Shown here piece by piece: positions 15,069 to 24,025 of a stretch of 35,185 nt of DNA. The position numbers and the translations under genes were made by a program. Every line of letters starts with the position of its first letter. Within the stretch, counting starts at the first letter, position 1. This stretch comes from Kiritimatiellia bacterium (GTDB taxonomy: Bacteria; Verrucomicrobiota; Kiritimatiellia; CAIQIC01; Lenti-01), in NCBI GenBank assembly GCA_017540905.1, contig JAFYAC010000038.1:1-35185 (forward strand), written 5' to 3'. The notes beneath the pieces were generated by a model, which saw only the letters and a program-made list of their open reading frames with translations, ran no database searches and was not told the DNA's origin.

Positions 15069-18000
15069 CTACGGGAGGTAGCTGGGCTTGCCGACAGAGA
15101 TGATCAGCGTCTCGGCGGTGATGGAGAGGTCGAGGGTGGTGTTGCCGTCCGCGTCGATGTTCGCGTAGCCGATCGGATCCGGCAACCAGCCCCAGTCGCC
15201 CGTCGCCGCGTCGAAGCCCGTGGCACCCCAGACGGGGACGCCGGAGAGCGAAGACCCGCCTTCGGTGGACAGCTCGACATGGAGCTTGCCGTCGGCCCCC
15301 AAGGAAATCTTCGTCACCGAGGTGACCTCGATCTCCGGGGCATTGTCCGTGACGGTGACGGTCACGTTGGTGGTGGCCGTGTTGCCGTCGGCGGAGGTGT
15401 TCGTCGCCAGGAAGTCGAACTTGTATTCGCCACCGGCCAGCGGGGTGAAGACGAGCTTGCCGGTGCCGGTCGAGTAGGTGTACCCGCTGTAGGCCTTGCC
15501 GTCCACGGTCGCGCCCGTGACCTTGACCGTCGGATTGCCTTCGCCAGCCGCCGTCACCTCAACAGCCACCGTCGTGCCGACTACCACGTTCGTCGGGATT
15601 TCGCCGACCGTGATGGTCGGGGCCGCCTTCTCGGCTTCCGCCTTCACGATCTTCACCGTGTCAGAGACGGTTTCGGTGCCGCCGGAAGCGACGGTGTAGC
15701 GGAGGTTGTCGAAGTAGAGCTGGCGGTAATCCTTGTACTGGTCGTCGGGCACGCCGTGCATCCAGAACAGGAACCCGACAACCTTGGCGGTGGTCTCGAT
15801 GTTGAGTCCGGGGAATTGGCCGCCGTCGCGCTTGGTCCCGCTCACGGCATAGCCGTTGGCGGTCTTCGTCAGCACGACGTCGAACGCCGTGCTCGTGTCG
15901 CCCATCGTGGTGCTCCACGTGCCGTCGCCGCCGGCATACCAGTAGCGGACCGCCTCGCCTTGGCCTTGCTTGATGCCGAAGATGGCATTGCCGTCCGCAT
16001 CGATGAACTGCACGCCCTTGTCGTTGGAGTCGTCGTTGTCATCGTTGTTGTAGCGCATCCCCAGCGTCACGCCGACGCTCTGCACGTCGCCGTCCGCGTC
16101 GATGGCCCGCGAGAACACGGCCGTACTGCCGGTATTCGCCCACAACCCGAACGCGTGGTTGTTCTCGAATCCGGTGATGTCCGTGGCGGAAGCGGTGTCG
16201 TGCACGAACAAGCCACCACCCGAGCCCTCAGTGGAGTTCACGAAGTTGCCGAATCCTGCGACGGAGTTGGTTCCGTTCGCGGAAGCGAGCACCTCGAAGC
16301 TCCCACCCGCTTGGCTCTGGGCGGAGACGGTGATGATGTTTTCGCCGACGGCGAGGTCCACGCTCTGGGTCCAGACGGTGGACTTGTCGAAGACGCCGTG
16401 GGCACCGGTGGCGGAGTTGGTCCAAGTGATCTGGCCGACTACGTCGTCGCCGGCCATGCCTTCTACGTCGTAGGAGGCGGTCGCGTTGGCGACTTCGAGG
16501 GTGTCGGACGGGTCGTTGATGGTCAGGCCGTCGGGGGCGACGGGCGGGACTTCGCCGGTGACGTCGTAGACCTTGAGGAACTGGACGACATTGCCGTTTT
16601 CAGTCCACTCGGAGGCGAGCATGTCTTCCTTGTCGCCGAGCTGCTCGTTCCACTTCCAGGAGCCCTGGAAGATGAGTTCGAGGCCTTCGGTGTAGAGCTG
16701 CTTGCCGCTCTTGGGCTCGGCCCAGACGTATTCGTCGGAGGAGGAGGCGATGTTCTTGAGGTTGTAGAAGCGGTCGGCGCGGTTCTCGATGCCCATCTTG
16801 GCGGCGAAGGGCGAGATGTCGTAGGTGCAGCCGGCGCCCCAGTGGCCGTTGTGGTCGCCTTCCATGTTGTCGTTGAGGAACAGGACGGCGGCGAACACGG
16901 CGTCCTTGTCGTTGGGGTTGGCGCCTTCTTCTTCCCACTTGGCGACGAACATGACCTTGTTGGTGTCGTTCAGGAACCAGCGGTTCTGGGAGCGCAGGGC
17001 CGGGGACTTCTGGCGGGCGAGGTTGAGCTTGCCGTAGAAGGCGGCCATGTCGCGGGAGGCGTTGGCGGTGCCGTTGGAGTAGACCATGTTCGTCCAGACG
17101 TGCATCGCGTTCCACGTCTTGAAGTGCGGGATCCACTTGCCGAAGTTGGATTCGAACTTGTGGAAGCCCTTCCACTTGTTGGCGTCGTCCGGGTCGTCGC
17201 CGGAGTTGAGGTCGAACGTGGAGATGGCCTGTTCCTGCCCGTAGAAGATCATGGGCACGCCGTCGATGGCGGAGACCATGGCGTAGCGGGAGGCGGTGGC
17301 CTGCGGGTCACCCCACGGGATGATTTCGTCATGGCAGGTGAGGTTGAGGAGGATGAGGCCGTTGCCGTAGGCCTGGCGACGGTTCTCCAGCTCGGCCTGG
17401 AAGGTGGCGGGGTCGGAGACGTGGTCCTGGGTGAAGCGGAAGACCATGTTCTCGTTGAGGATGTCGAACTGGCGGTTGGAGCGGAAGCCGACCTTGCCGC
17501 CGTCGAGGGACTCGGCCATGAAGAGGAAGTTCCACTTCATGGAGCGGGTGCGGTTGATGGTGTACTCCCAGAACTGGTTCGGGAGGCCCTGGGCGTAGTC
17601 GCAGCGGAGGCCGTCGATGCCGTAGTCGTCGGTGAGGGTGCCGTTGGCGTCGGTGGCGCCGGGGTGGTTCACGCCGTCGTTGCCGGTCTTCTTGATCCAG
17701 TATTCGGGATAGCTGGCCATGTACTTCCAGAGGAGCTTGGTGGCGGGGAGCATCTCGTCGTAGTAGTACTTGTCTTCTTCGGAGTAGATGCGGCCCGTCT
17801 CGGGGCCGAGCTCGGACCAGGTGTGGCGGCCCTGGTCATCCCACCACTCGTTCTCGACCATGTCGTTGTAGCGGACCATGGTGGAGTAGTTGCCGTAGAG
17901 GAGTTCGGCGACGTCGTTCCACTTGCCGAAGTCGTAGCGTTCGGGGGCGTTGGCGATGTCGTTGTCGTCCACGTCGACGTAGCGGGTGGCGGGCTGGGCC

Positions 18001-21000
18001 TGGTTGTGGGTATCGTCGACGACGTGGGAGTACCACTGGATGCCGAGCTTGGTGGCGGGGATGACGTCGGCGGGCGTCACGCTGTCCCAGCCGCTGCCGA
18101 GGGCGGCGGTGAGTTCGGCCCTGGCCTTGGCGCTCAGGCCCTCGAGGGCGAGGGTGATGCCTTCGCCGTAGACGGCGTCGAAGGAGGTGTGGTTCATCAC
18201 GCCGTCGAGCATGACGTTGATGGTCTTGAGGTTCTTCACGCCGTCCGCGGGGGGCGTGTCGCTCTGGGCCTGGTCGCAGAGGCGGACGAAGTTCGTGAAG
18301 GCGGCGACGGCATTGGCCTCGTTCTTGGTCTTGCTCATCTCGTAGTTGACGGAGAAGTAGTTCTTCGTGGCGTACGGGGAGCCGGGGTAGTAGCGGTCGC
18401 CGGCGGCGTTGGTGTTGCCGCGGGCGTAGTCGAGGTTCGGGTGGATCGGCTGGAACCACAGGCAGTTGACGCCGAGGCGGTTGAGGTAGTCGATGGAGAA
18501 CTCGCCGTAGGGGTCGGCGGCGGTGGCCGTCAGGCGTTCGGAGAGGTCCTCGAAGCTGCCGGACTTGTCGTTGCTGCAGCCGGTGGCCTTGGTGGTGAGG
18601 ACGTTGAGTTCGTACATCGTCTGCTCCATGGCCTTCTTCGGCGAGATGACGACGACGTGGTCGCGGCGGTCGGTGCCGTTCGGGTTGTCGGCGTAGTAGG
18701 TCCAGTTGGTGGCGCCGGCGGCCTTGTAGCGGGCGGTGATGCGGTAGACGCCGCACTTGTCGGTGGTGAGGGTGGCGGTGTAGGCGCCGGAGCCCTTGGT
18801 CATCGGGATGGCCTGCCAGTAGCCGCCGGAGCAGTTCTCGGCGGTGACGGAGTCGCGGGCGGGCGGGATCATGCCGTCCGGCCAGCCGTCTTCGTCCCAG
18901 TCGGTGTCGGCGTAGTCGCGGCGGCCGAAGTTGCTGAAGACTTCGACGGCGGCCGCGTCGTCCGGGGCGTGGTAGGCGACTTCGACGGTGACGGTTTCGC
19001 CCTTGGCTTCGTCGATGAAGAACTTGCTGGTGGTGTAGTCGGCGGGTTCGCCGTCGACGAGCAGGTCGCCGGAGCCGTCGGAGAACATGCGGTACTCGAA
19101 GGTGCAGGAGCCGTCGCCCATGTTGTATTCGGCCTGCTTCCAGTTGCCGTTGCCCTTTGTGTTGCGGGCGTAGACTTCGTAGATGAGGACCGCGTCGTCG
19201 TCCAGCAGGCGGTCGTCGGTGATGGTGCCCATCCACATCATGGCCTTGCCCTTGCCGGCGCCGTCTTCGACGGTGCTCTGTAGGGTCATGGTTGCCTGGC
19301 CGGTCAGGGCCTTCCAGGACTTGGCGGAGCGGGCGCCCTTGGACTTGATGGCCTTGACGCCGGCGCTGCGGGCCTTGCCTTCCTTCTTGACGTCGATGCG
19401 GTAGCGGATCACGGCCTCGTCGGCCCATGCCGCGCCGTTGTCGGGCTGGTAGCCGATCTTGGCCCAGACCTGGACTGCATTCCCGGCGCTGCGGGTGATG
19501 TTGCCGCCGTGCCAGATGAAGCCGGGTTCGTCGCCGTCCGCGGCTCCCGCGATGCCGACCTCGAAGGGCGTGCCTTCGGCTTCGGCCTTGGACGTGGTGC
19601 GCATGTACATCGCCGAATTGTCCGGGTGCATGTAGAGGTAGGTCGTGGCCAGTTCATCGCTGTCGTAGTTGACCTCGAAGTAATACTGGAGGAACTTGCC
19701 CGCCTGCCCTTCGGCGATGGTGACGGTGTTGCTCCAGAAGTTGTTGTGGCCCTCGCGTTTTTCCCAGCCGAGAGGCTTGCTCTCCCAGGCCGTCCAGGTC
19801 TCGCCTGCGCCGAAGCGGTAGTACACCTTGCCGCCGTTCATGTTCATCGGCTCGTTTTCCGTGCTGCCGTCAGGCCCCTCGCCCTGGTAGTTGCCGATGC
19901 GCAGCCACTCGTCCCAGCCCACCTTCGGGGTGACCGGCATGCGCATGCAGACGTCTTCGTAGGGCTCGCGGTTGGTCGGGCAGTGCCAGCAGACGCCGGT
20001 GACGCCGGCGACGTTGCCGGTGATCTTGGTTTCGTAGGCGTTGCCGCCGTTGGCCTGGATCTTGTCGGTGCCGCCGTTGGTGGCTTCGAGCTTGTAGATC
20101 AGGTACTTGCCGCCGGGGAGGTCGGAGATGGCGTGGGTGAAGTTGACGGTGTCGCCGGAGGCGGTGCCCTTGGCGAGGGTCACGTGCGTCCATTCGCTGG
20201 TGGTGCTGCCGGTGATGGACTTGGTCACGAAGGCGTAGTCCATCGTGACGGAGAGGGCGCTGACATCGGCGCCGTCGTCGGGCTTCATCGTCGCGGTGAT
20301 GGTGACGCTGCCGCCGTCATCCGGCTCGACGGGGTTCGCCGCGACGGTCTGGAACTTGGCGCCGATGCTCGCCGGGGGCTCGCTGATGGTCAGCTGGTAG
20401 TTGGCGCCGTTCCGGCTGTCGAAGATTTCGTTGCCCTGCTCGTCGCGGGCGCAGAGGAAGTAGTGGAGCGTGCCGCTGCTGGTGATGGCGCTGGCGGGGA
20501 TTTCCGCGTGCCACCAGTTGCCGGCCTGGGAGGTCCAGTCGGGGTTGATTGCCATCATCACGCTGGAACCCTTCTCGGAGGAAGGCCAGTCGCCGCCGAT
20601 GGTCGGGTTCAGGTAGTAGAAGACCTCGATTTCCTTGACCGTGTCCGCGGGACCGGCTTCGGTGTTGATGTAGATGGTGTCGTCGGTGGTCGCGCTCTCG
20701 GTCGGCCAGCCGTAGGTGCCGGCCATCCACATGCCGGAGGAGCCGCCGCCGGAACCGCCGACATCGGCGCTGTTGTCCACGAAGTTGCAGATGTAGACCT
20801 TGCTGCCCTTGCCGTCCAGCGAGACGTGGATGTTGCCGTCGGCGCCGGAAGTGACGGAATCGCCCGTGCCGTTTTCCTTGAATTCGGTGTTGGGGCGGCC
20901 GGTGTTGATCCAGGCATCCTGGGCGCCGTCGGCGGTGTTCAGGACCACCAGGGCGGTTTCGTCGTCGTACCATTTGGTGAAGGCGTACAGGCCCTGCCCG

Positions 21001-22568
21001 CCGCTGTAGTAGCGCTGTTCGAAGCCGCCGCGGCGGAGGGCGCGGCACTTGTTGCGCAGGCCGTTCAGCCAGGCGATGTGGTAGTACAGGCCGCGTTCCT
21101 TGGCCCAGTCGGCGAACATGTCGCCGCCGGCGTTGCCGGGCTGGAAGCCGCGGTCGAACATGCATTCGCGCTGCCAGTCGCTGTCATCCGCGTTGGAGTC
21201 GTCCCAGCTGCGGTTGGAGCCGTTGCCGTGGCCGCCCTGGTCGAACATGTGCTCGGTGCCGTAGTAGAGGAGCGGGACGGGGGGCGCCAGGTAGAGGAAG
21301 GTCATGGCCGGGGCCATGATGCGCTTGGCGTTGGCGGCGTTGTTCGGCGCATAGGCCTGCGCGAAGCGGTTGACGTCGTGGTTGTCCAGGAAGGCGATGA
21401 CGTTGTCCTTGCCCTGTCCGTACTGCTGGAGGCGGTACATTTCCTCGCCCAGCTGGTAGGTGCTGTAACCGTTGCCGAACGCGTTGTTCATCGCCTGCAT
21501 CAGCGGGAAGAGGAGGGCGGAGTTGAAGCCGTAGCCGTCGGAGCACCAGCTGGCCAGGGCGCCGGTGTCGTAGCTGAAGAGTTCGCCAAACATCAGGAAG
21601 TTCTTCTTGCCGCGCCAGGCCGCGTGGTCGCGCATCGCCTGCGCCCAGTTGCGGCACCAGTCGTACGGGATGTGCTTGATGGCGTCCACGCGGAAGCCGT
21701 CGCAGTCCGTCGCGTCGATCAGGTTCTTGAAAGCCTTGTAGAGGATGTCGGAGGTCGTCGGGTCTTCCTGCTTCAGGTCGTCCGTGCCCTTGAACTGGCC
21801 GATCTTGTTCTCGGGGTCCTGGTCCCAGTTGTTGATCGTCCCCTGGACGTGGAAGCGGTCGAGGTTGTCGAACGGCACGCAGTGCTTGTTGTTGTTGTCC
21901 CACCAGTGCTTGCCGGAATCGTCCCAGTGGAACTGCTTGTCCTCCTCCTTCGTGCCCCAGCCGTTCTTGTCGCACATGTGGTTCGGGGCGACGTCGAGGA
22001 TGACCGCGATGTTGGCCGCGTGCAGGGCGTCGATCAGGTCCTTGAGGTCCTGGAAGGTGCCCATGGCCGGGTCGCAGCGGAAGAAGTTGTCAACGTGGTA
22101 CTGGTGGTACGGGGTCCAGCGGTTGTCCGTGACGGACTGGTCGTTCTGCTGGACGCCGCTGATCCAGACGGCGGTCACGCCCATGCCCTGGAGGTAGGGG
22201 ATCTGGTACTGGAGGCCCTTCCAGCTGCCGCCGTGGTGGTAGTTGCGGTTGAAGGGGTACTGGCGGTTGAGGCCGTCGCCCGTGTACTCGCAGTCCCAGG
22301 CCGGCCGGTAGCTCTTGACGCGGATGTTGCCGTCGGTCGCGAAGCGGTCGGTGAACAGCTGGTAGATGTTGCGGTCGCGCCACTGCTCGGGGGAGGGGGT
22401 GTAGGGGTAGGAGTTGTCGCCCTTCGTGTCGCGAGAAACCAGCGCGTAGTCGTCGACGACCCCGCCGGCACCGTACCAAGACGGATCGAATTCTTCGTTT
22501 GCAAACGCCGCTCCGGCGAGCATGGCCAGCCCGCAGACGGCAATCCCGATGGCTTTCATGTGTTTCAT
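15069..22568 (-). CDS. Giant secreted alpha-amylase with two GH13 catalytic domains
   Basis: A 2499-residue exported glucan-degrading protein. Residues 1-23 are a Sec signal peptide (basic start, GLAMLAGAAFA). The first GH13 domain (about 60-600) has DVAPNH (192-197), GFRVDAIKH with nucleophile Asp295, FGELF with acid Glu329 and FLDNHD with Asp398. Residues about 610-1310 hold four or five beta-sandwich modules, two of which open with WH-type motifs (CWHCPTNREP about 860, FIWHGGN about 1017) and may bind starch. The second GH13 domain (about 1313-1990) has DGVMNH (1455-1460), GLRCDYAQ with Asp1657, FMAES with Glu1686 and CHDE with Asp1747, so both sites look active. The rest is beta-rich: a lectin-like module (about 2100-2290), an Ig-like module (about 2315-2410) and a C-terminal domain ending ISVGKPSYLP. 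The start has AGGAG six bases upstream. The exact glucan and bond specificity cannot be read from sequence. Confidence 0.93.
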   Translation of the reverse strand: MKHMKAIGIAVCGLAMLAGAAFANEEFDPSWYGAGGVVDDYALVSRDTKGDNSYPYTPSPEQWRDRNIYQLFTDRFATDGNIRVKSYRPAWDCEYTGDGLNRQYPFNRNYHHGGSWKGLQYQIPYLQGMGVTAVWISGVQQNDQSVTDNRWTPYHQYHVDNFFRCDPAMGTFQDLKDLIDALHAANIAVILDVAPNHMCDKNGWGTKEEDKQFHWDDSGKHWWDNNNKHCVPFDNLDRFHVQGTINNWDQDPENKIGQFKGTDDLKQEDPTTSDILYKAFKNLIDATDCDGFRVDAIKHIPYDWCRNWAQAMRDHAAWRGKKNFLMFGELFSYDTGALASWCSDGYGFNSALLFPLMQAMNNAFGNGYSTYQLGEEMYRLQQYGQGKDNVIAFLDNHDVNRFAQAYAPNNAANAKRIMAPAMTFLYLAPPVPLLYYGTEHMFDQGGHGNGSNRSWDDSNADDSDWQRECMFDRGFQPGNAGGDMFADWAKERGLYYHIAWLNGLRNKCRALRRGGFEQRYYSGGQGLYAFTKWYDDETALVVLNTADGAQDAWINTGRPNTEFKENGTGDSVTSGADGNIHVSLDGKGSKVYICNFVDNSADVGGSGGGSSGMWMAGTYGWPTESATTDDTIYINTEAGPADTVKEIEVFYYLNPTIGGDWPSSEKGSSVMMAINPDWTSQAGNWWHAEIPASAITSSGTLHYFLCARDEQGNEIFDSRNGANYQLTISEPPASIGAKFQTVAANPVEPDDGGSVTITATMKPDDGADVSALSVTMDYAFVTKSITGSTTSEWTHVTLAKGTASGDTVNFTHAISDLPGGKYLIYKLEATNGGTDKIQANGGNAYETKITGNVAGVTGVCWHCPTNREPYEDVCMRMPVTPKVGWDEWLRIGNYQGEGPDGSTENEPMNMNGGKVYYRFGAGETWTAWESKPLGWEKREGHNNFWSNTVTIAEGQAGKFLQYYFEVNYDSDELATTYLYMHPDNSAMYMRTTSKAEAEGTPFEVGIAGAADGDEPGFIWHGGNITRSAGNAVQVWAKIGYQPDNGAAWADEAVIRYRIDVKKEGKARSAGVKAIKSKGARSAKSWKALTGQATMTLQSTVEDGAGKGKAMMWMGTITDDRLLDDDAVLIYEVYARNTKGNGNWKQAEYNMGDGSCTFEYRMFSDGSGDLLVDGEPADYTTSKFFIDEAKGETVTVEVAYHAPDDAAAVEVFSNFGRRDYADTDWDEDGWPDGMIPPARDSVTAENCSGGYWQAIPMTKGSGAYTATLTTDKCGVYRITARYKAAGATNWTYYADNPNGTDRRDHVVVISPKKAMEQTMYELNVLTTKATGCSNDKSGSFEDLSERLTATAADPYGEFSIDYLNRLGVNCLWFQPIHPNLDYARGNTNAAGDRYYPGSPYATKNYFSVNYEMSKTKNEANAVAAFTNFVRLCDQAQSDTPPADGVKNLKTINVMLDGVMNHTSFDAVYGEGITLALEGLSAKARAELTAALGSGWDSVTPADVIPATKLGIQWYSHVVDDTHNQAQPATRYVDVDDNDIANAPERYDFGKWNDVAELLYGNYSTMVRYNDMVENEWWDDQGRHTWSELGPETGRIYSEEDKYYYDEMLPATKLLWKYMASYPEYWIKKTGNDGVNHPGATDANGTLTDDYGIDGLRCDYAQGLPNQFWEYTINRTRSMKWNFLFMAESLDGGKVGFRSNRQFDILNENMVFRFTQDHVSDPATFQAELENRRQAYGNGLILLNLTCHDEIIPWGDPQATASRYAMVSAIDGVPMIFYGQEQAISTFDLNSGDDPDDANKWKGFHKFESNFGKWIPHFKTWNAMHVWTNMVYSNGTANASRDMAAFYGKLNLARQKSPALRSQNRWFLNDTNKVMFVAKWEEEGANPNDKDAVFAAVLFLNDNMEGDHNGHWGAGCTYDISPFAAKMGIENRADRFYNLKNIASSSDEYVWAEPKSGKQLYTEGLELIFQGSWKWNEQLGDKEDMLASEWTENGNVVQFLKVYDVTGEVPPVAPDGLTINDPSDTLEVANATASYDVEGMAGDDVVGQITWTNSATGAHGVFDKSTVWTQSVDLAVGENIITVSAQSQAGGSFEVLASANGTNSVAGFGNFVNSTEGSGGGLFVHDTASATDITGFENNHAFGLWANTGSTAVFSRAIDADGDVQSVGVTLGMRYNNDDNDDSNDKGVQFIDADGNAIFGIKQGQGEAVRYWYAGGDGTWSTTMGDTSTAFDVVLTKTANGYAVSGTKRDGGQFPGLNIETTAKVVGFLFWMHGVPDDQYKDYRQLYFDNLRYTVASGGTETVSDTVKIVKAEAEKAAPTITVGEIPTNVVVGTTVAVEVTAAGEGNPTVKVTGATVDGKAYSGYTYSTGTGKLVFTPLAGGEYKFDFLATNTSADGNTATTNVTVTVTDNAPEIEVTSVTKISLGADGKLHVELSTEGGSSLSGVPVWGATGFDAATGDWGWLPDPIGYANIDADGNTTLDLSITAETLIISVGKPSYLP

Positions 22569-22707
22569 GGCAACTCCTGGATACAGTTCCTCTGTTTCCC
22601 TTCCATCCTACCCCCCTCCCCCACCCTTTGCAAGCATGTATTCCAACGGGCGGGCGGCGGGGCCGGACGGGGGAGCGGCGGGCGGCCGTTTTCGGGCTTC
22701 CCGGACA

Positions 22708-22732
22708 CCTTCCCGGCGCAACGCCGGGAAGG
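22708..22732. repeat. Perfect 11-base-pair hairpin
   Basis: CCTTCCCGGCG and CGCCGGGAAGG pair around a three-base loop. No T run follows on either strand, so it is not an obvious terminator. It is 140 bases upstream of the amylase start and could act in its leader or be another repeat element. Confidence 0.6.
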
Positions 22733-22910
22733 GCGGGAGGCGGGGGAGGTGGCTTTTCCGGGGCCCCCCGAGCGCAAGGGCCGCGCGGGAGCGCGCCTCT
22801 TTCGCCCTCCATCCTCCGGCGGGTAGGGACTGCCCGCCCTGCCCCTTGGAGCGGGGTCAAGAAGAGTGTGGCTTCAAGCCGTTGTCCCACCAGCCATTTC
22901 CTTCCACCGC

Positions 22911-22930
22911 GGACGCGCGGAAGCGCGTCC
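22911..22930. repeat. Perfect hairpin with GGAA loop, copy 2
   Basis: GGACGCGC-GGAA-GCGCGTCC, the partner of the hairpin at 14858-14877, with one base pair exchanged in both arms. Confidence 0.65.
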
Positions 22931-23146
22931 CTTCGCACCCGAAAAACGCCGGCCAAACGCTTGGGAGGGACGTTTTTGGAAGTGCGAAGCCCCTCCCTGG
23001 AAAATCTCCGTGTCTCCTTCCTCCGCGCGCTCCGTGTTTTGCGCCGCAGGCAGAGGAAAAAGGAGAGCGGGTGGGGTTGTTCCATGGGTGGGCGGAGCTT
23101 GTCTGATCACCATTCGGGACTGCCCGCCCTACCCGGGGCGGGTGGT

Positions 23147-23205
23147 TTTCATGAAGGTGGATGTGTTGAAAAATGGAATGAATTGGCCATGTTTTCCGTA
23201 ATTGC
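23147..23205 (+). repeat. Dispersed intergenic motif, copy ending TGTTTTCCGTAATTGC
   Basis: Runs from GGTTTTCATG through GTTGAAAAATGG to TGTTTTCCGTAATTGC (23190-23205). The degenerate copy near 1164-1231 shares both GGTTTTCATG at its start and GTAATTGCAAA at its end with this one. Confidence 0.6.
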
Positions 23206-23245
23206 AAATGATGGATGGGGGGATGGGCAAGGGCCCCTTTTTGGG

Positions 23246-23481
23246 GGTGCGGCTTTTAGCCGCGCCGACGGCTGGAGCGCGGGAGGGAAAAGAGACAACC
23301 TGGACAATTTGGGACAACTTGCGCCCTGCGGGCGGACCATTGCGGGAAAACGGGTGGGAAAGCGTGTGGATTCCGGGGGCGCGGGCCTCCCGCCCGCAGG
23401 GTGCAGGGAGATGGAAAACGGCCGACAAAAGCCATGTTTTTCCGTAATCTCCCATCGGGCGGCGCGGCTGGAAGCCGCACC
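23246..23481. repeat. 236-base fold-back element with 21-base inverted ends, copy 2
   Basis: Left end GGTGCGGCTTTTAGCCGCGC (23246-23265, to 23266) pairs with the right end GGCGCGGCTGGAAGCCGCAC (23461-23480, to 23481). The sequence inside the left end (GGCTGGAGCGCGGGAGGGAA) matches the inside of the right end of the 14642-14782 copy on the opposite strand. The extra length includes a copy of the dispersed TGTTTTTCCGTAATCTC motif (23435-23451), as if one element had inserted in another. Confidence 0.75.
23435..23451 (+). repeat. Dispersed intergenic motif, copy with TGTTTTTCCGTAATCTC
   Basis: A copy with one extra T, preceded by ATGGAAAACGGCCGACAAAA, whose GGAAAAC can pair with GTTTTTCC. It is nested inside the 236-base fold-back element. 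Confidence 0.6.
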
Positions 23482-23534
23482 TCCCCAAAGGGGGGGGGGA
23501 CGGCGGAAGGGGTGTTTTCCAATGATTGGGAAAA

Positions 23535-23555
23535 TTTTTCCAATCGTTGGAAAAA
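23535..23555. repeat. TTTCCAATCGTTGGAAAAA repeat, left copy
   Basis: Near-palindromic TTTCCAATCGTTGGAAAAA immediately left of the 440-base fold-back element. A related palindrome TTCCAATGATTGGGAAA lies just before it (about 23517-23534). An identical 19-base copy is at 24005-24023, on the other side of the element. Confidence 0.7.
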
Positions 23556-23557
23556 TT

Positions 23558-23997
23558 GGTTCTTCGGGGATTATAGTGGAACCACCTCCGGAATCCCACG
23601 AATGCAAGGCACAAGGAGGGCGACAGGAGACTCCCCCCTCCGAGAGGGGGGTGGCGCGGCCATGAATGGAAGGCGGATGCAGGGCAAAAGACAAGCGGCA
23701 GGGGCCGCGACGGGGGGAGTACTGCGGTCGGCCGTCGCGGCAAGCGCGACTTCACACCGCAACAAAAGAATCAATCACTCCGCGGATGGAGCATGCGAAA
23801 GCCTGCATCGACGGCCACCCGCAGTACTCCCCCCGCCGCCCTTTCCTTCCACTTCGCACTCGCAATCCATAAGCCATCTTCCTGCGGGCGGCCCCCCCCT
23901 CTCGGAGGGGGGCGAATGCTCGCGCACTTTCCATTCTCCCAATATCTCTCCACGTTCTCTTGGCCATCCCCCCGGCCACTATAATTCCCGAAGAACC
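23558..23997. repeat. 440-base fold-back element with three nested stems, copy A
   Basis: Terminal inverted repeats of 22 bases (23558-23579 and 23976-23997, one mismatch; outer end GGTTCTTCGGG). Inside are a second inverted pair, CCCCCCTCCGAGAGGGGGG (23633-23651) with its exact complement at 23894-23912, and a third, GGGGGGAGTACTGCGG plus ten more bases (23712-23737) with 23809-23834, 24 of 26 pairing. The central loop is 71 bases. About 90 percent of the element is repeated at 28227-28654. No open frame is conserved in a convincing way. It is flanked by 19-base direct repeats. It may be a MITE-type element or a DNA encoding a large structured RNA. Confidence 0.8.
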
Positions 23998-24004
23998 AAA
24001 TTTG

Positions 24005-24023
24005 TTTCCAATCGTTGGAAAAA
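24005..24023. repeat. TTTCCAATCGTTGGAAAAA repeat, right copy
   Basis: Identical to the left copy at 23537-23555. It sits just past the protease stop codon; read on the minus strand it is TTTTTCCAACGATTGGAAA, a weak hairpin that could add to termination of the protease transcript. Confidence 0.7.
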
Positions 24024-24025
24024 GA

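Larger units (their letters stand above)
22569..23245. other. Spacer upstream of the giant amylase: hairpins, no gene
   Basis: No convincing gene. It has the amylase leader and ribosome binding site, a perfect 11-base-pair hairpin (22708-22732), a GGAA-capped hairpin (22911-22930), a repeat shared with 1007-1055 (about 23081-23130) and a copy of the dispersed TTTTCCGTAAT motif (23147-23205). Short GC-rich phrases such as GACTGCCCGCCCT recur (22829 and 23121). The amylase promoter is presumably within the first 150 bases but is not identifiable. Confidence 0.6.

Noticed and set aside
14643-19283. A 1546-residue open frame on the plus strand
   Set aside because: Antisense to the giant amylase, composed of Gly/Val/Ala/Asp repeats; the amylase frame has signal peptide, catalytic motifs and a terminator.
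19509-22826. A 1105-residue open frame on the plus strand
   Set aside because: Also antisense to the amylase and of the same low-complexity type.
23633-23651. CCCCCCTCCGAGAGGGGGG considered as a terminator hairpin
   Set aside because: No T run follows on either strand, and it is one arm of a larger inverted pair within the repeated element.
23558-23997. Small open frames inside the fold-back element (for example around 23666-23872)
   Set aside because: The two copies differ by changes that do not look like codon-level conservation, and no ribosome binding site is seen.
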